A stretch of DNA of 14,778 nt from Chth-196 sp044370935 (GTDB taxonomy: Bacteria > Verrucomicrobiota > Verrucomicrobiia > Chthoniobacterales > Chthoniobacteraceae). Shown here one piece after another: positions 1-5,609 of the stretch. Every line of letters starts with the position of its first letter. Position 1 is the stretch's first letter. The stretch lies in the NCBI GenBank assembly GCA_044370935.1, contig JBILUQ010000469.1, forward strand, positions 1 through 14,778. The letters are read 5' to 3'. The notes under the pieces are model-generated. The model saw only the letters and a program-made list of their open reading frames with translations. It searched no databases and had not been told where the DNA came from. Position numbers and translations under genes: made by a program.

Positions 1-62
1 ACGTCACCTCGGTGTGCCTTAATGTGATATCGCGCGGTGAAGCGTTTATCGTTGGGATTGGA

Positions 63-326
63 GAGGTGATTTCGTTTTTTAGCTTCAATCCTGAAATTTG
101 AAAGATCATTTACACCATTAATGCGATCGAAGGCCTGAACATGCAGATCAGGAAGGTGTTGAAAAATAAGGTCGATTTTCCGAGCGATGAAGCAGCAACA
201 AAATTGATTTACCTAGCCTTGAAAAACATCACTCGGAAATGGAAGAATCCACCGATTACGTTGAGGGATGCAATCAGCCAATTTGCCATCCAATTTGGTT
301 CGAGATTTTTGGAATCAGATCGCTGA
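63..326 (+). pseudogene. IS256-family transposase, decayed C-terminal fragment
   Basis: This is the 3' end of a mutator/IS256-type DDE transposase. From about 75 the frame reads VISFFSFNPEI, an in-frame TGA at 99-101, then KIIYTINAIEGLN and, from 141, QIRKVLKNK, FPSDEAATKLIYLALKNI and QFAIQFGSRF. This matches the family's C-terminal pattern (FFxFxPEIRKVIYTTNAIExLN, then LRKV and the FPSDEA..KLLYLA block). The family arginine after PEI is the residue lost to TGA, so one C-to-T change explains the stop. Around 60-68 the reading S-L-G-L-E-R lies in another frame, which suggests an additional one-base loss. The 5' part is outside the window or lost. The element is inactive. It lies upstream of the polysaccharide operon and is probably a relic of rearrangement at the locus edge. 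The family call is from remembered motifs. Confidence 0.85.
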
Positions 327-368
327 TTCCAAAAAGTGAACCTAAGTAAACCCGATCCTAAATCCGAT

Positions 369-394
369 CCACACACAAAATTTCGGATACTGCC
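369..394. repeat. IS256-type right terminal inverted repeat, candidate
   Basis: The sequence CACACAAAATTTCGGATACTGCC lies 43 bases after the stop codon of the transposase remnant, where the right end of the element should be. Read on the other strand it is GGCAGTATCCGAAATTTTGTGTG, which resembles the terminal repeats of several IS256-family elements (GG.....TCCGAAATT.TGTGTA type). The left copy is not in the window, so pairing of the two ends cannot be shown. Confidence 0.5.
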
Positions 395-395
395 T

Positions 396-468
396 GGTGT
401 CATGACTTTTGAGTCAACGACTCCACCGCTCCGGACTCTCTCCGGTGTCACTTACTTTTGAGTCAACG
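396..468. repeat. Pair of short direct repeats (GGTGTCA..ACTTTTGAGTCAACG)
   Basis: Two near-identical copies stand 48 bases apart: GGTGTCATGACTTTTGAGTCAACG at 396-419 and the 25-base copy at 444-468, which differs by a small change (CATG against CACTTA) in the middle. The first copy starts directly after the IS256-like end. The segment between them contains CACCG (424-428) facing CGGTG (443-447). Multiple short repeats starting TGTCA are typical of the ends of some insertion sequences, for example IS21-type. I see no second transposase gene here, so assignment to an IS is only a guess. Confidence 0.4.
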
Positions 469-483
469 GGGCAGGCGCGGGCG

Positions 484-528
484 CCACTCTAACCCCAACT
501 CGCGGGGAGTGGGGACATGACCTTTTTT
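484..528 (+). terminator. Hairpin followed by T-run, weak terminator candidate
   Basis: CCACT (484-488) can pair with AGTGG (508-512), and CCCC (493-496) with GGGG (504-507), leaving the loop AACTCGC and a four-base bulge. Six T follow at 523-528. The ten-base gap between stem and T-run is longer than in a standard Rho-independent terminator, and no active gene reads into it, so this may be a relic or chance. Confidence 0.25.
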
Positions 529-966
529 ATGCTTGGTGACTTCCCCAAAATAATGAGCGGGTGCCATGCTCAACCGCTCGCCCTCCTCGTACTCTAGGCC
601 GTAGGATTGGCGCCGACGTTGCGTGTCGCTGCTTGGAGCGACGCTTTCCTGCCCGCGCAACGTGGTCCGATACCAGTTTTGCCGAAGCACTTCAGAAGGA
701 TTGCGCGGCCGCCAAGGGGCGCCACAGCATGGATGACTAAATCGCATAAAATAGCCAGCATGGCGGATTGCATCTCTCGAGATCTCGACGCATTTCCCGA
801 ATGGTTCGGGCTGCCGGCACAAGCCCCCCCGAGGGGCTGTCTCATTTTTGCCATTGCATAGCTTCCACACCTCTCTCTAATGTTAGAATCAGAGATTTCT
901 TCCGCAGCTTGATTTGAGTATCTTAAGAGTGGAGTCCAAATCTCATCGCACTTAAATATCATCGAA

Positions 967-1908
967 GTGACCGATATTTGTTCAAGGATTTTACTTGTCG
1001 GAAGGAAAGGAATGGTTGGCTCGGCAATTTCCAGAGTATTGCGTGGGTTGGGTTTTTTGAATGTGCTTGAGACGGATCGAAGCGACACGGATCTCACGGA
1101 TGGAAATGCGGTCGAGACGCTTTTTTCTAAGACAAAGCCCGAGTTTGTTTTTTTTTCAGCAGCCCGGGTTGGTGGCATCATGGCGAACAAGATGTATCCT
1201 GCTGAGTTTCTTGAGCAGAACTTACGTATACAGTTGAACGTCATGCGTTCAGCTTATGATAGCGGTATAAAAAAAATGTGTTTTTTTGGGAGTTCCTGCA
1301 TGTATCCGAGGCTTTGTCCTCAGCCGATGCGCGAGGATTATCTGCTGCAGGGATCCTTTGAGCCGACCAACGAAGGATATGCTCTGGCGAAGGTCTCTGG
1401 CTTAAAGCTGCTTGAATATTACCACCGTCAGTATGGGTTCGAGTCCGTCACTGTTGTGCCCTGTAACTTATACGGGACGAACGACCACTTTGATTTCGAG
1501 TCGGCGCATGTCCTTTCGGCGCTGGTTCGACGGTTTGTGGATGCGCGGGATGCGGGGGATTCAAGCGTAGTGGTCTGGGGTACTGGACAGGCGCGGCGGG
1601 AGTTCATGCATGTCGACGATGCGGCGGAGTTGGCAGTTGAGCTTATGGGTAGAGCGGATGCTCCTCGAATGATCAACATCGGCCCCGGGACGGATGTTAG
1701 CATCAGTGAACTCGCCCAACTGATTTCGCAGGCGGTTGGATTTTCGGGGGAGGTCGTGTTTGATGTGAGCAAGCCGGATGGGATGCCGAGGAAGTGCATG
1801 GACGTTTCGCGCATGCGCGAGTTAGCCATTCGGCCTAAGATTTCATTGGAAGAAGGGATTAGACGCACCGTTGCTGAGTATTCGGAACTTAAAAAAGTAA
1901 TCGTATGA
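967..1908 (+). CDS. GDP-L-fucose synthase / GDP-L-colitose synthase-type epimerase-reductase
   Basis: A 313-residue short-chain dehydrogenase/reductase of the GDP-fucose synthase (WcaG/Fcl) type, cytoplasmic and NADPH-dependent. It epimerises and reduces a GDP-4-keto-6-deoxy sugar. Visible: Rossmann motif GRKGMVGSA (12-20), AARVGGIMANK (65-75), GSSCMYP with the catalytic Ser (108-114), the YALAK Tyr/Lys pair (138-142), NLYG (167-170), REFMHVDDAA (211-220) and DGMPRKCMDVSR (271-282). Length is close to the roughly 320 usual. The start is GTG at 967; the frame is open back to 913 but holds no ATG, and no clear ribosome site is present. It overlaps the next gene by ATGA. Because that neighbour is ColD-like, the true product may be GDP-L-colitose (ColC role) instead of GDP-L-fucose; family motifs cannot separate the two. 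The GDP-mannose 4,6-dehydratase both routes need is not in the window. The gene holds unusually long homopolymers (T9 at 1148-1156, A8 at 1269-1276, T7 at 1281-1287), all inside codons for conserved residues. Confidence 0.93.
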   Translation: MTDICSRILLVGRKGMVGSAISRVLRGLGFLNVLETDRSDTDLTDGNAVETLFSKTKPEFVFFSAARVGGIMANKMYPAEFLEQNLRIQLNVMRSAYDSGIKKMCFFGSSCMYPRLCPQPMREDYLLQGSFEPTNEGYALAKVSGLKLLEYYHRQYGFESVTVVPCNLYGTNDHFDFESAHVLSALVRRFVDARDAGDSSVVVWGTGQARREFMHVDDAAELAVELMGRADAPRMINIGPGTDVSISELAQLISQAVGFSGEVVFDVSKPDGMPRKCMDVSRMRELAIRPKISLEEGIRRTVAEYSELKKVIV

Positions 1909-3080
1909 TACCTTTAATGAAAAATGCCTTCCTGAACGAAGGTGAAACAAAAGCGGCACTTGCGGAGTTCGTCATGCGGACCAGCAAATTTAGTATGGAT
2001 GTTGAGTGCCGGGCATTTGAGCGGAAGTTCGCTGAGTTTCAAAAACGGACTGATGCTGTTTTGTTTAACAGCGGGGGTAGTGCCAACTTAGCCATGCTGC
2101 AATCGCTAAAAAATCTTGGCCGCCTTAAGACAGGTGACAAGGTGGGCTTTTCAGCTTTGACATGGTCGACAAATACCATGCCGATTATTCAGTTGGGTTT
2201 GGTACCGGTGGCGGTCGACATTAATCGGAACACCTTGAATGTAATGTCGGAAAACCTCGGCGCCACCTTGTCCTCTCACGAACTGAAAGCATTCTTTGTC
2301 ACCAACGTATTGGGGTTTGCAGGCGATTTAATGTCGGTCCAAAAGCTTTGCAACGAGCGCGGGGTGATCATGATCGAGGATAATTGCGAGTCTCTGGGAA
2401 CGAGAGTGAATGGAGATCTGACTGGGAATTTTGGAGAGATGGCGAGTTTCTCTTTTTTCGTGGCGCACCATATGTCGACCATCGAGGGGGGAATGGTGGT
2501 CACCGATGACGAGCCCTTGTCGGAGATGTTGCGAATCACTAGAGCAAATGGATGGGACCGGAACCTAACAACGGACCAGCAGGTGAAATGGCGCTCTGCG
2601 CACGCTGTGGCGAGTGAAATGGAGGCTAAGTACTGCTTCTATGATTTGGGTTTTAATTTCAGGCCGACCGAGATCACGGGGTTTCTCGGAAACCTGCAAA
2701 TTCAATATTTGGCACAGAACATAGCCACCAGGAGCACGAATTATCATCGACTGGCGGAAATCACCCGCATGAATGAAGACTTGCAGTCGGTGGATACAAG
2801 TCATTTGGAGTTCGTATCTAATTTTGCTTACCCTGTGGTGTGTCGCTCACGCGAGCTTCGGGAGCGGTATGCGTCACGCTGTCACGCGGCAGGAGTTGAG
2901 ATCCGACCAATGATTGCCGGTAACATACAGAACCAGCCGTTTTATAAAAAGTATGTCCGAGGCGATGAAACGCTTCCTGATACCGATTTCGTGGATCAAA
3001 ATGGATTTTACTTTGGAAATTACCCTGAATTGACAGAAGCAGATCTGCAGACTTTGGAGGGATGTCTTCGCAAGGGTTAA
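1905..3080 (+). CDS. colD: ColD-type GDP-4-keto-6-deoxy-D-mannose 3-dehydratase (PLP, His in place of Lys)
   Basis: A 391-residue member of the DegT/DnrJ/EryC1/StrS PLP aminotransferase fold. The Schiff-base lysine position is histidine: SFFVAHHMSTIEGGMVVTDD (183-202), with His188 aligning to the Lys of ArnB-type KNITCAEGG. This is the signature of ColD, which removes the C3 hydroxyl of GDP-4-keto-6-deoxymannose instead of transaminating C4. Other ColD-like blocks: SGGSANLAML (56-65), LTWSTN (85-90), VIMIEDNCESLGT (154-166), NGWDRNL (215-221), NFRPTEITG (251-259), EIRPMIAGN (332-340) and DQNGFYFGN (364-372). RfbH, the CDP-sugar enzyme that also has His here, carries iron-sulfur cysteines; I see no matching cluster of four. 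ATG 1905 overlaps the previous stop (ATGA), implying coupled translation. Together with the upstream reductase it would complete GDP-colitose from GDP-mannose if a Gmd is present elsewhere. The gene symbol is by similarity only. Confidence 0.85.
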   Translation: MIPLMKNAFLNEGETKAALAEFVMRTSKFSMDVECRAFERKFAEFQKRTDAVLFNSGGSANLAMLQSLKNLGRLKTGDKVGFSALTWSTNTMPIIQLGLVPVAVDINRNTLNVMSENLGATLSSHELKAFFVTNVLGFAGDLMSVQKLCNERGVIMIEDNCESLGTRVNGDLTGNFGEMASFSFFVAHHMSTIEGGMVVTDDEPLSEMLRITRANGWDRNLTTDQQVKWRSAHAVASEMEAKYCFYDLGFNFRPTEITGFLGNLQIQYLAQNIATRSTNYHRLAEITRMNEDLQSVDTSHLEFVSNFAYPVVCRSRELRERYASRCHAAGVEIRPMIAGNIQNQPFYKKYVRGDETLPDTDFVDQNGFYFGNYPELTEADLQTLEGCLRKG

Positions 3081-3083
3081 ATT

Positions 3084-3899
3084 ATGATCGTCGTTCGGTT
3101 GATTGGAGGATTAGGCAATCAGTTGTTTCAGTTCGCGACAGCAAGAGCGCTTGCAACTCTGAAGAATTGCGAAATGGCTCTGGATGTTTCAGGGTTTCAG
3201 AGATATCTATTACACCGTTACAGCCTTCATCATTTTAATATTTCCGCCCAAGTAGTTGATGAACAAGTTTTAGCAAAATTAAATGGTGGTTATCACTATC
3301 GGGAAGTGTCCCTCGCATTTGATAAGCAGGTTTTTAGCTTGCCAATCCCTCTCTACCTTGAGGGATATTTTCAGTCCGAGGACTATTTCAAGGACTGCAG
3401 GAATCAGATTCTTAGTGAACTGAAAGTCGTTTCTCCCTTGGGCCCTAAGAATCTCACGCTAGTAAATTTTTTAGAGCGCGTATCAGAAACAGTCTCTTTG
3501 CACGTCAGAAGGGGAGATTATGTCTCGAATCCTTCGGCGAATGCTGTGCACGGGACTTGTGGGGCGGATTACTACCGCAAGGCCTGCGAGTACATGCTCA
3601 GTAAAACCAGGAATCCTACATTTGTTGTTTTTTCGGATGATATTGCATGGGCGAAAGAGAATCTTGAAGTGCCTGGAAATAAGGTTTTTGTAGACTGGAA
3701 TGATGCATCGGCAAATTTTGCGGATTTGAAACTGCAGCAGTTGTGTCATCACAATATTATCGCCAATAGCTCGTTTAGTTGGTGGGGGGCGTGGTTGGGG
3801 TGTTCGTCATCCAAGGAGGTTGTGGCCCCGAAGAACTGGTTCCAGAAAGGGATGCACGTTGGACACAGCGTCTTGCCAGAGAGATGGGTTAGTTTCTAG
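3084..3899 (+). CDS. GT11 alpha-1,2-fucosyltransferase family protein (possible colitosyltransferase)
   Basis: A 271-residue glycosyltransferase of CAZy family GT11. Diagnostic segments are the N-terminal IGGLGNQLFQFATARALA (7-24), the GDP-sugar-binding HVRRGDYV (140-147), FSDDIAWAK (183-191) and NSSFSWWGAWL (228-238). There is no signal peptide or membrane segment, so it is cytoplasmic and probably works at the inner membrane on lipid-linked glycan. Known members move L-fucose from GDP-fucose to O2 of galactose in O-antigens and H. pylori Lewis Y. It starts three bases after the ColD-like gene, in the same operon. Since the two genes before it look like a GDP-colitose route, the sugar moved may be L-colitose (3-deoxyfucose). 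This is inferred from context; the sequence alone does not fix the donor. Confidence 0.9.
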   Translation: MIVVRLIGGLGNQLFQFATARALATLKNCEMALDVSGFQRYLLHRYSLHHFNISAQVVDEQVLAKLNGGYHYREVSLAFDKQVFSLPIPLYLEGYFQSEDYFKDCRNQILSELKVVSPLGPKNLTLVNFLERVSETVSLHVRRGDYVSNPSANAVHGTCGADYYRKACEYMLSKTRNPTFVVFSDDIAWAKENLEVPGNKVFVDWNDASANFADLKLQQLCHHNIIANSSFSWWGAWLGCSSSKEVVAPKNWFQKGMHVGHSVLPERWVSF

Positions 3900-3945
3900 G
3901 CGCGATGCATCACGGCACCTTGCTGGATTTGTGAGGCGGAAAAAT

Positions 3946-5079
3946 ATGTTCAAGGCTTTCTGTATTAATCTCGATGCTAGGCGGGATCGTTGGGATCAAT
4001 GCCTAATTAACCACTCGCGAGCGGGCGTGCCTGCGGGATTTATTCAGCGGATGCCTGCTGTCTGCGAGCCTGAATTCGGTTCTTTGGGTCAGCTCAAGTC
4101 GCACGTGAAGTTGCTCTCGCAGTTCTTGTCGGAACACCCGTCATCTTTTTGTATGGTTTTAGAGGATGACTTTGATTTCTGCCTGCATTTTCACGATTTG
4201 ATTTCGCGGTTAGGCAAGATTCTCAGCTCAAAGGTCGACTGGGATGTCATGCTTCTTGCGGGAACGAAGGTCATTGCTTTTCCTTCCAATGATGTTGTCG
4301 CTAGGGTGGTTGAGGCGCAGGCGACTTCTGGGTACCTGGTAAATCGACGGTATGTGCCAACTTTGCTTCACTGTTTTGCGAGCTCGATTCCAGTGATGGA
4401 GGAGCTAAAGGCCCCAAATCTGCGAGAATACGTTGCGGCCAGGTTTGCAGCAGACCAGGTTTGGAAACGCCTTCAGGCTCGGGATAAGTGGTTTATTTTC
4501 TCACCAGCAATCGGTTCTCAGAGGCCTTCCTGTTCAGATATTCGCGGGCTCTCTGTCGAGTCCAGAAACGATCAGCTTGATGTACCTTCGACCGGATTGG
4601 GGAACACTACGCCTGGGATCAAACAAGAGCCGAACTATCCGTCCAAAAATAAAATCCGGATTTATGATACACAGTTTGCTCATGCAACTTCCCTTGGGTG
4701 TGGGGATTTAAGAATTGAGCCAAACAACTTTGTATGGACGCGGCAAGACGACTCGGATTCGCCACATCTGGCGGTAGTTTCGGGCAGCTGTTTTGGACTG
4801 GTCGATCAAATCTTAGCGCAGAGGAAAGTAGGTTTGATTATCGAGCCTCCATCAATTGATTTGCGCCCTTACCTCATGGCGAAGGACCCTCATTTCAGGC
4901 GGAAATTCGAGTTCATTTTTACGTATTCTCGTAAAATGCTCGAAATGGATCCGGAACGTTTCAGATTTTACCCATTCATGGGTTGTTGGATTCGGCCTCG
5001 CGAGCGCTCGGTGTATCCAAAGTCTAGGCAGGTATCGATTGTTGTATCAGAAAAAAAATCACTGAAGCGCATCGAATGA
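3946..5079 (+). CDS. Two-domain glycosyltransferase: GT25 plus N-terminal part of GT10, ends early at a frameshift
   Basis: A 377-residue product as read. Residues 1-190 are GT25-like (LPS beta-galactosyltransferase family): FCINLDARRDRW (5-16), LKSHVKLLSQF (50-60), metal-site VLEDDFDF (71-78), SGYLVNRR (128-135). From about 236 it becomes GT10 (alpha-1,3/4-fucosyltransferase): VGLIIEPPSI (295-304), FEFIFTYSRKML (321-332), FRFYPFMGCWI (339-349) and YPKSRQVSIVVSEKK (357-371). It then leaves the family pattern at residue 372 and stops after six residues. The missing GT10 remainder is encoded at once in the -1 frame (see 5050-5060 and 5076-5486); joined, the protein would be about 513 residues. 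I chose ATG 3946 because GAGGCGG lies just upstream; an open frame back to 3820 would run 80 bases into the GT11 gene. As read it lacks the GDP-fucose-binding core, so only the GT25 half should work unless frameshifting occurs. Confidence 0.82.
   Translation: MFKAFCINLDARRDRWDQCLINHSRAGVPAGFIQRMPAVCEPEFGSLGQLKSHVKLLSQFLSEHPSSFCMVLEDDFDFCLHFHDLISRLGKILSSKVDWDVMLLAGTKVIAFPSNDVVARVVEAQATSGYLVNRRYVPTLLHCFASSIPVMEELKAPNLREYVAARFAADQVWKRLQARDKWFIFSPAIGSQRPSCSDIRGLSVESRNDQLDVPSTGLGNTTPGIKQEPNYPSKNKIRIYDTQFAHATSLGCGDLRIEPNNFVWTRQDDSDSPHLAVVSGSCFGLVDQILAQRKVGLIIEPPSIDLRPYLMAKDPHFRRKFEFIFTYSRKMLEMDPERFRFYPFMGCWIRPRERSVYPKSRQVSIVVSEKKSLKRIE
5050..5060 (+). promoter_or_regulatory. A8 tract with A AAA AAA slippery heptamer, candidate frameshift or phase-variation site
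   Basis: G is followed by eight A (5051-5058) and TC. In the frame of the GT25-GT10 gene the codons are GAA AAA AAA TCA, so 5052-5058 is a perfect X XXY YYZ -1 slippery heptamer. A one-base backward slip gives ATC ACT GAA GCG CAT CGA ATG AGG, which reads ITEAHRMRHAI and continues the GT10 domain without a break to 5484. Gaining one A, or losing two, in the DNA would do the same. I found no convincing stimulatory stem-loop 5-10 bases downstream; a 6-bp stem CGTCGA/TCGACG (5090-5095 with 5113-5118) is too far. No internal SD-like site upstream is clear. Confidence 0.6.
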
Positions 5080-5486
5080 GGCATGCAATCGTCGAGAGGT
5101 TTCGGGGGCAGATCGACGTTTTTGGAAGAGGTTATAAGCCGATTGAGAATAAGTTGGAGGCTCTCAAGGATTATCAGTTCCAAATAGTCGTGGAGAACGA
5201 GGTGAGTGACTATTGGTTTACAGAAAAAATATGCGACTGTTTCGCGACCGGCACGATTCCTGTCTACTTTGGATGCCGGAGCATTGGCGACTTTTTCAAT
5301 CCAAGCGGCATCATTCACTTTGAGACGCTCGATGATCTCAAAGAAATTCTTGATCAATGTAATTCAGCACTTTACGAAAAAAAGTTAGACGCTGTTCAAG
5401 ATAACTTCAACCGCGGCCGTGAACATGGCTTTCTGCCGGATAATGTGATGTATACCGAGTTGCGGGGGTTGATTGGTGCAAAATGA
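5076..5486 (+). CDS. GT10 fucosyltransferase C-terminal half, out of frame with its N-terminal half
   Basis: A 136-residue frame holding the C-terminal core of a GT10 fucosyltransferase: RHAIVERF (2-9), DVFGRGY (14-20), YQFQIVVENEVSDYWFTEKI (33-52) and GTIPVYFG (59-66). These include the Asn and the TEK Glu/Lys that in H. pylori FucT contact GDP-fucose. The frame is open upstream through the A8 tract, and the residues encoded at 5058-5075 (ITEAHR) also fit the family (xGHRLRHxI). It is therefore the second half of the preceding gene, not an independent protein. ATG 5076 overlaps the preceding stop (ATGA), so coupled reinitiation could also make a separate polypeptide, but half a GT-B fold is unlikely to be active alone. 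It could be a frameshift-expressed domain, a phase-off gene or a recent pseudogene. Confidence 0.8.
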   Translation: MRHAIVERFRGQIDVFGRGYKPIENKLEALKDYQFQIVVENEVSDYWFTEKICDCFATGTIPVYFGCRSIGDFFNPSGIIHFETLDDLKEILDQCNSALYEKKLDAVQDNFNRGREHGFLPDNVMYTELRGLIGAK

Positions 5487-5544
5487 GCAACAATGCCCCA
5501 AAACGACTTCAGCCTTGCCTAAGCGACTTATCCCCCCCAGAAAT

Positions 5545-5609
5545 TCGCGCGGGCTGCGCGAGTTGGGCCTAATGTGAAATTTCGTCCGAGAAGCTTTCTA
5601 CGGACTGAA
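5545..5609. terminator. Two hairpins between converging genes, possible bidirectional terminator
   Basis: TCGCGC (5545-5550) and GCGCGA (5556-5561) form a 6-bp stem with a five-base loop. A second structure pairs TTC (5581-5583), GTCCG (5584-5588) and AGAA (5589-5592) with TTCT (5596-5599), CGGAC (5601-5605) and GAA (5607-5609), with single-base bulges. The second overlaps the stop codon of the minus-strand GT2 gene. Location between converging genes fits termination in both directions; neither stem has a proper T-tract. Confidence 0.35.

Larger units (their letters stand above)
327..966. other. Gene-free stretch between the IS remnant and the polysaccharide operon
   Basis: Apart from the terminal-repeat-like sequence and the direct repeats, I see no credible gene. 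Two long reading frames on the minus strand (463-870 and 594-1244) overlap each other in different frames, resemble no protein I know, and the second runs into the following gene. The GC-rich middle (about 470-850) contrasts with the AT-rich 870-966 leader before the first operon gene. It may contain decayed gene or IS sequence. A promoter for the operon should lie in 850-960; TTGCAT at 854-859 with TAATGT at 878-883 (18-base spacing) is a weak candidate only. Confidence 0.6.

Noticed and set aside
463..870. 135-codon minus-strand open frame before the first operon
   Set aside because: Composition is not protein-like (scattered Cys, Arg, Pro, Trp), no family motif, overlaps another minus frame (594-1244) in a different phase, and ends in the direct-repeat zone. 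It may be decayed IS sequence but I cannot support a gene.
594..1244. 216-codon minus-strand open frame
   Set aside because: Overlaps the well-supported GDP-sugar synthase gene by almost 280 bases and shows no recognisable domain.
1905..3080. Ordinary sugar aminotransferase (DegT/ArnB/WecE type)
   Set aside because: The Schiff-base lysine is replaced by His188 and flanking blocks follow ColD, so transamination as the net reaction is unlikely.
3820..3945. N-terminal extension of the GT25-GT10 gene
   Set aside because: It would overlap the end of the GT11 gene by 80 bases, and the GT25 family starts at the M-FKAFCINLD segment; GAGGCGG lies correctly before ATG 3946.
5076..5486. Independent gene translated from ATG 5076
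   Set aside because: Its sequence is the second half of a GT10 catalytic domain whose first half ends just upstream, and family similarity continues 5' of this ATG to the A8 tract.
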